Source of the DNA: Gemmatimonadales bacterium
GTDB lineage: Bacteria > Gemmatimonadota > Gemmatimonadetes > Longimicrobiales > Gaopeijiaceae
Length of the DNA stretch: 64,000 nt
Assembly: GCA_007695225.1 (NCBI GenBank)
Contig: REED01000192.1
Location: 1-64,000 of the forward strand
Reading direction: 5' to 3'
The stretch's first letter is position 1; each line of letters opens with the position of its first letter. Below the pieces are notes generated by a model that saw only the letters and a list, made by a program, of their open reading frames with translations, was not told where the DNA came from and did not search any database. Shown here piece by piece: positions 62,013 to 64,000 of this stretch. The position numbers were made by a program, and so were the translations under genes.

Positions 62013-63491
62013 GTGTTCCTTCGCCTGCTCCAGTCGCTGCGATTCGTCCTCCTTCTCCTGGCCATTGCCCACCCCCTTTCCGCTCAGATCGCCCACGAGG
62101 AATTCGAGGGACGGCGGGCGGCCCTGGCGGCCGTCGTGGGGGATGGGATCATCCTGGCCATGGGGAGCGCCGCGCCTCCCCAGGATTACATCGCTTTCCA
62201 CCAGAATTCCCTCTTCCGCTACCTCACCGGGTTCAGGGAGACCAACGCGGCCCTGGCCATGGTGGTCCGCGACGGCGGGATCGAGGAGATCCTCTTCGTG
62301 AATCCCCGGGACCCGGCGACGGAGACATGGGAGGGGTACCGGGTGGGTCCCGACGGTGCCCAGGCTGCCACGGGAATCCGGGGGAGGGCGATCCAGGAGC
62401 TCCCCGGGTTCCTGAACCGGAGGCTCCGCGCCGGCGCCCGGCTCCATATCGTCGGGAACTACCAGCCTGCCGCCCCTCTGCGGGATGACGTCACGCAGCG
62501 ATTCCTCTCCCTCCTGGCCCAACTCCCGCAGCTGGAGCTGGTCCCGGTGAACGACGAGGTGAACCACCTCCGGGGAGTGAAGTCCGAAGCGGAGCAGGAT
62601 CTCCTGAGGAAGGCCACCGCCATCACCGTGGAGGCGCATCGGGAGGTGGCCCGGGCCCTGGCTCCGGGACACAACGAGTTCGAGATCCAGGCCTTGGTGG
62701 AGTACACCTTCCGCCGCTATGGGGCCGAACGCCCCGCCTTCGCATCCATCGTGGGGTCCGGCCCCAACTCCACCATTCTCCACTACAACGCCAATGACCG
62801 ATTCATGGAGGATGGGGACGTGGTGGTGGTGGACATCGGGGCCAGTTATGGGGGATATGCCGCCGACGTGACCCGGACCTATCCGGTGAACGGTCGGTTT
62901 TCCGATGAGCAGCGAGCGATCTACCAGCTGGTCCGGGACGCCCAGGCGGCCGCCGAGGCCCGAGCCGCCGCCGGGGTCTCCGTGGCGGAGCTGAACCAGG
63001 TGGCGGATTCGGTCCTGGCCCGGGGGCTGGCGGAGCTGGGCCTCATCGAGGCCCCCAATGCCACCTTCGAAGGGCCGGGGGGCCAGGCGATCCCCCAGCT
63101 CCGTCTCTACTACATGCACGGTCTGGGACATGGCATCGGGTTGGACGTCCATGACCCCTGGCCACCGGTGCTGCAGCCTGGCGTCGCCTTCACCCTGGAG
63201 CCTGGGGTGTATGTCCGCCCCAACCTCCTGGAAGAGGTGATTCCCGACACGCCGGCCAATCAGCGGACCATCGAGGCCATTCGTCCCGCTTTCCAGCGCT
63301 TCATCAACATCGGCGTCCGCATCGAGGACGACTACATCGTCCGGGACGACGGCACCCTGGAATGGATCTCCCCGGCCCCCCGGGAGGTGGCGGAGGTGGA
63401 GGCCCTCCTCGCGGAGGCACGGGCGGAGCCGAGGGTCGGACCGGCCGAGCGAAGGGATGAGTGGGTGGAGTGGTATCGGCGGATGAAGTGA
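62013..63491 (+). CDS. Aminopeptidase P family (Xaa-Pro aminopeptidase, M24B), exported
   Basis: Putative GTG start and signal peptide 'FLRLLQSLRFVLLLLAIAHPLSAQ'; 'VVVDIGASYGGYAADVTRTYPVNGRFSDEQRAIYQLV', 'LYYMHGLGHGIGLDVHDPW', 'FTLEPGVYV', 'GVRIEDDYIVRDDG'. Confidence 0.92.
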   Translation: MFLRLLQSLRFVLLLLAIAHPLSAQIAHEEFEGRRAALAAVVGDGIILAMGSAAPPQDYIAFHQNSLFRYLTGFRETNAALAMVVRDGGIEEILFVNPRDPATETWEGYRVGPDGAQAATGIRGRAIQELPGFLNRRLRAGARLHIVGNYQPAAPLRDDVTQRFLSLLAQLPQLELVPVNDEVNHLRGVKSEAEQDLLRKATAITVEAHREVARALAPGHNEFEIQALVEYTFRRYGAERPAFASIVGSGPNSTILHYNANDRFMEDGDVVVVDIGASYGGYAADVTRTYPVNGRFSDEQRAIYQLVRDAQAAAEARAAAGVSVAELNQVADSVLARGLAELGLIEAPNATFEGPGGQAIPQLRLYYMHGLGHGIGLDVHDPWPPVLQPGVAFTLEPGVYVRPNLLEEVIPDTPANQRTIEAIRPAFQRFINIGVRIEDDYIVRDDGTLEWISPAPREVAEVEALLAEARAEPRVGPAERRDEWVEWYRRMK

Positions 63492-64000
63492 CGCCCCCCC
63501 CCGGCTCCGCAGACGGCCGTCCGCCCCTTCACCTCGCCCGGCGTCTCACCGGGATCGGGCTGGGGCTGGGGGCCCTGGCGGCATTCCATCTCCTTTCCCG
63601 GTCTCCAGGGGCCGCCGAATTCCTGGTGGGGCAGGGTCCCATCCCGGCCCTGACCCGGGGTCTTTCCCGCCTCACCGGGGCGGTCCCCATCTCCCTGGCG
63701 GAAGCCGTGGTGGTGATCGTGCTGGCCCGTCAGGGGGTCGGAATCGGCCGAGGGCTCCTCCAGCTACGTCGGGGAGCGGACGGTTTCCCCCGGACCCTGG
63801 CCCGGGGAGGACTCCGACTGGCCCAGGATGCGGGGGTTCTCCTCTTCCTCTTCTACCTTCTCTGGGGGTTCCAATACGCCCGTCCAGGGGTGGAGGCGCA
63901 ACTGGGGATCACCAGCGCCGGAGAGGTCCCCACCGCGGAGCTTCGGGCCCTGGCCGCCCGGTCCGTCCAATCAGGCAACGTCCTCTATCGTGCCCTTCAT
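63488..64000 (+). CDS. DUF3810-like membrane protein (partial; runs off the window end)
   Basis: GTGA overlap with upstream stop; TM segments and 'LLFLFYLLWGFQYARPGVEAQLGI' typical of DUF3810. Confidence 0.6.
   Translation, partial: MTPPPGSADGRPPLHLARRLTGIGLGLGALAAFHLLSRSPGAAEFLVGQGPIPALTRGLSRLTGAVPISLAEAVVVIVLARQGVGIGRGLLQLRRGADGFPRTLARGGLRLAQDAGVLLFLFYLLWGFQYARPGVEAQLGITSAGEVPTAELRALAARSVQSGNVLYRALH

Overview
High-GC bacterial chromosomal window; the taxon cannot be fixed from sequence alone. The gene content and the acyclic-hydroxycarotenoid genes would fit a Gemmatimonadota-like or similar lineage (inference only). No rRNA, tRNA, CRISPR array, prophage or intact transposase was recognised.

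Main content:
(1) A translationally coupled carotenoid operon: a CarH-like B12 photoregulator, a CruF-like hydratase and a single-ORF CrtE-CrtB fusion. crtI lies about 42 kb away at 49.4 kb.
(2) A large trehalose/alpha-glucan supercluster (about 20.6-49.1 kb, plus otsA at 7.6 kb). It holds OtsA x2, a Rv2006/OtsB1-like betaPGM-TPP-GH65 protein, GlgP, GlgE, TreS-maltokinase, a MalQ-GlgB fusion, a GH57/DUF3536 protein, GlgX, TreZ and TreY. Together these encode a closed trehalose <-> alpha-glucan cycle with no GlgC or GlgA in the window.
(3) Housekeeping genes: Pgk, PckA, PfkB, DHH/CBS pyrophosphatase, DASS transporter, P-type ATPase with unusual low-complexity segments, peptidases, P5C dehydrogenase and a hybrid histidine kinase.

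The strongest non-coding or cryptic signals are:
- a 166-bp MITE-like palindrome inserted exactly at the stop codon of the second otsA gene;
- apparent remnants of pyrD (5' end) and pcm (3' end) in intergenic DNA;
- an inverted repeat overlapping a putative -35 box upstream of the CarH-like gene.

CDS starts were moved from the ORF-track starts where 4-bp stop/start overlaps or homology supported it. All homology calls come from motif recognition, not database searches.
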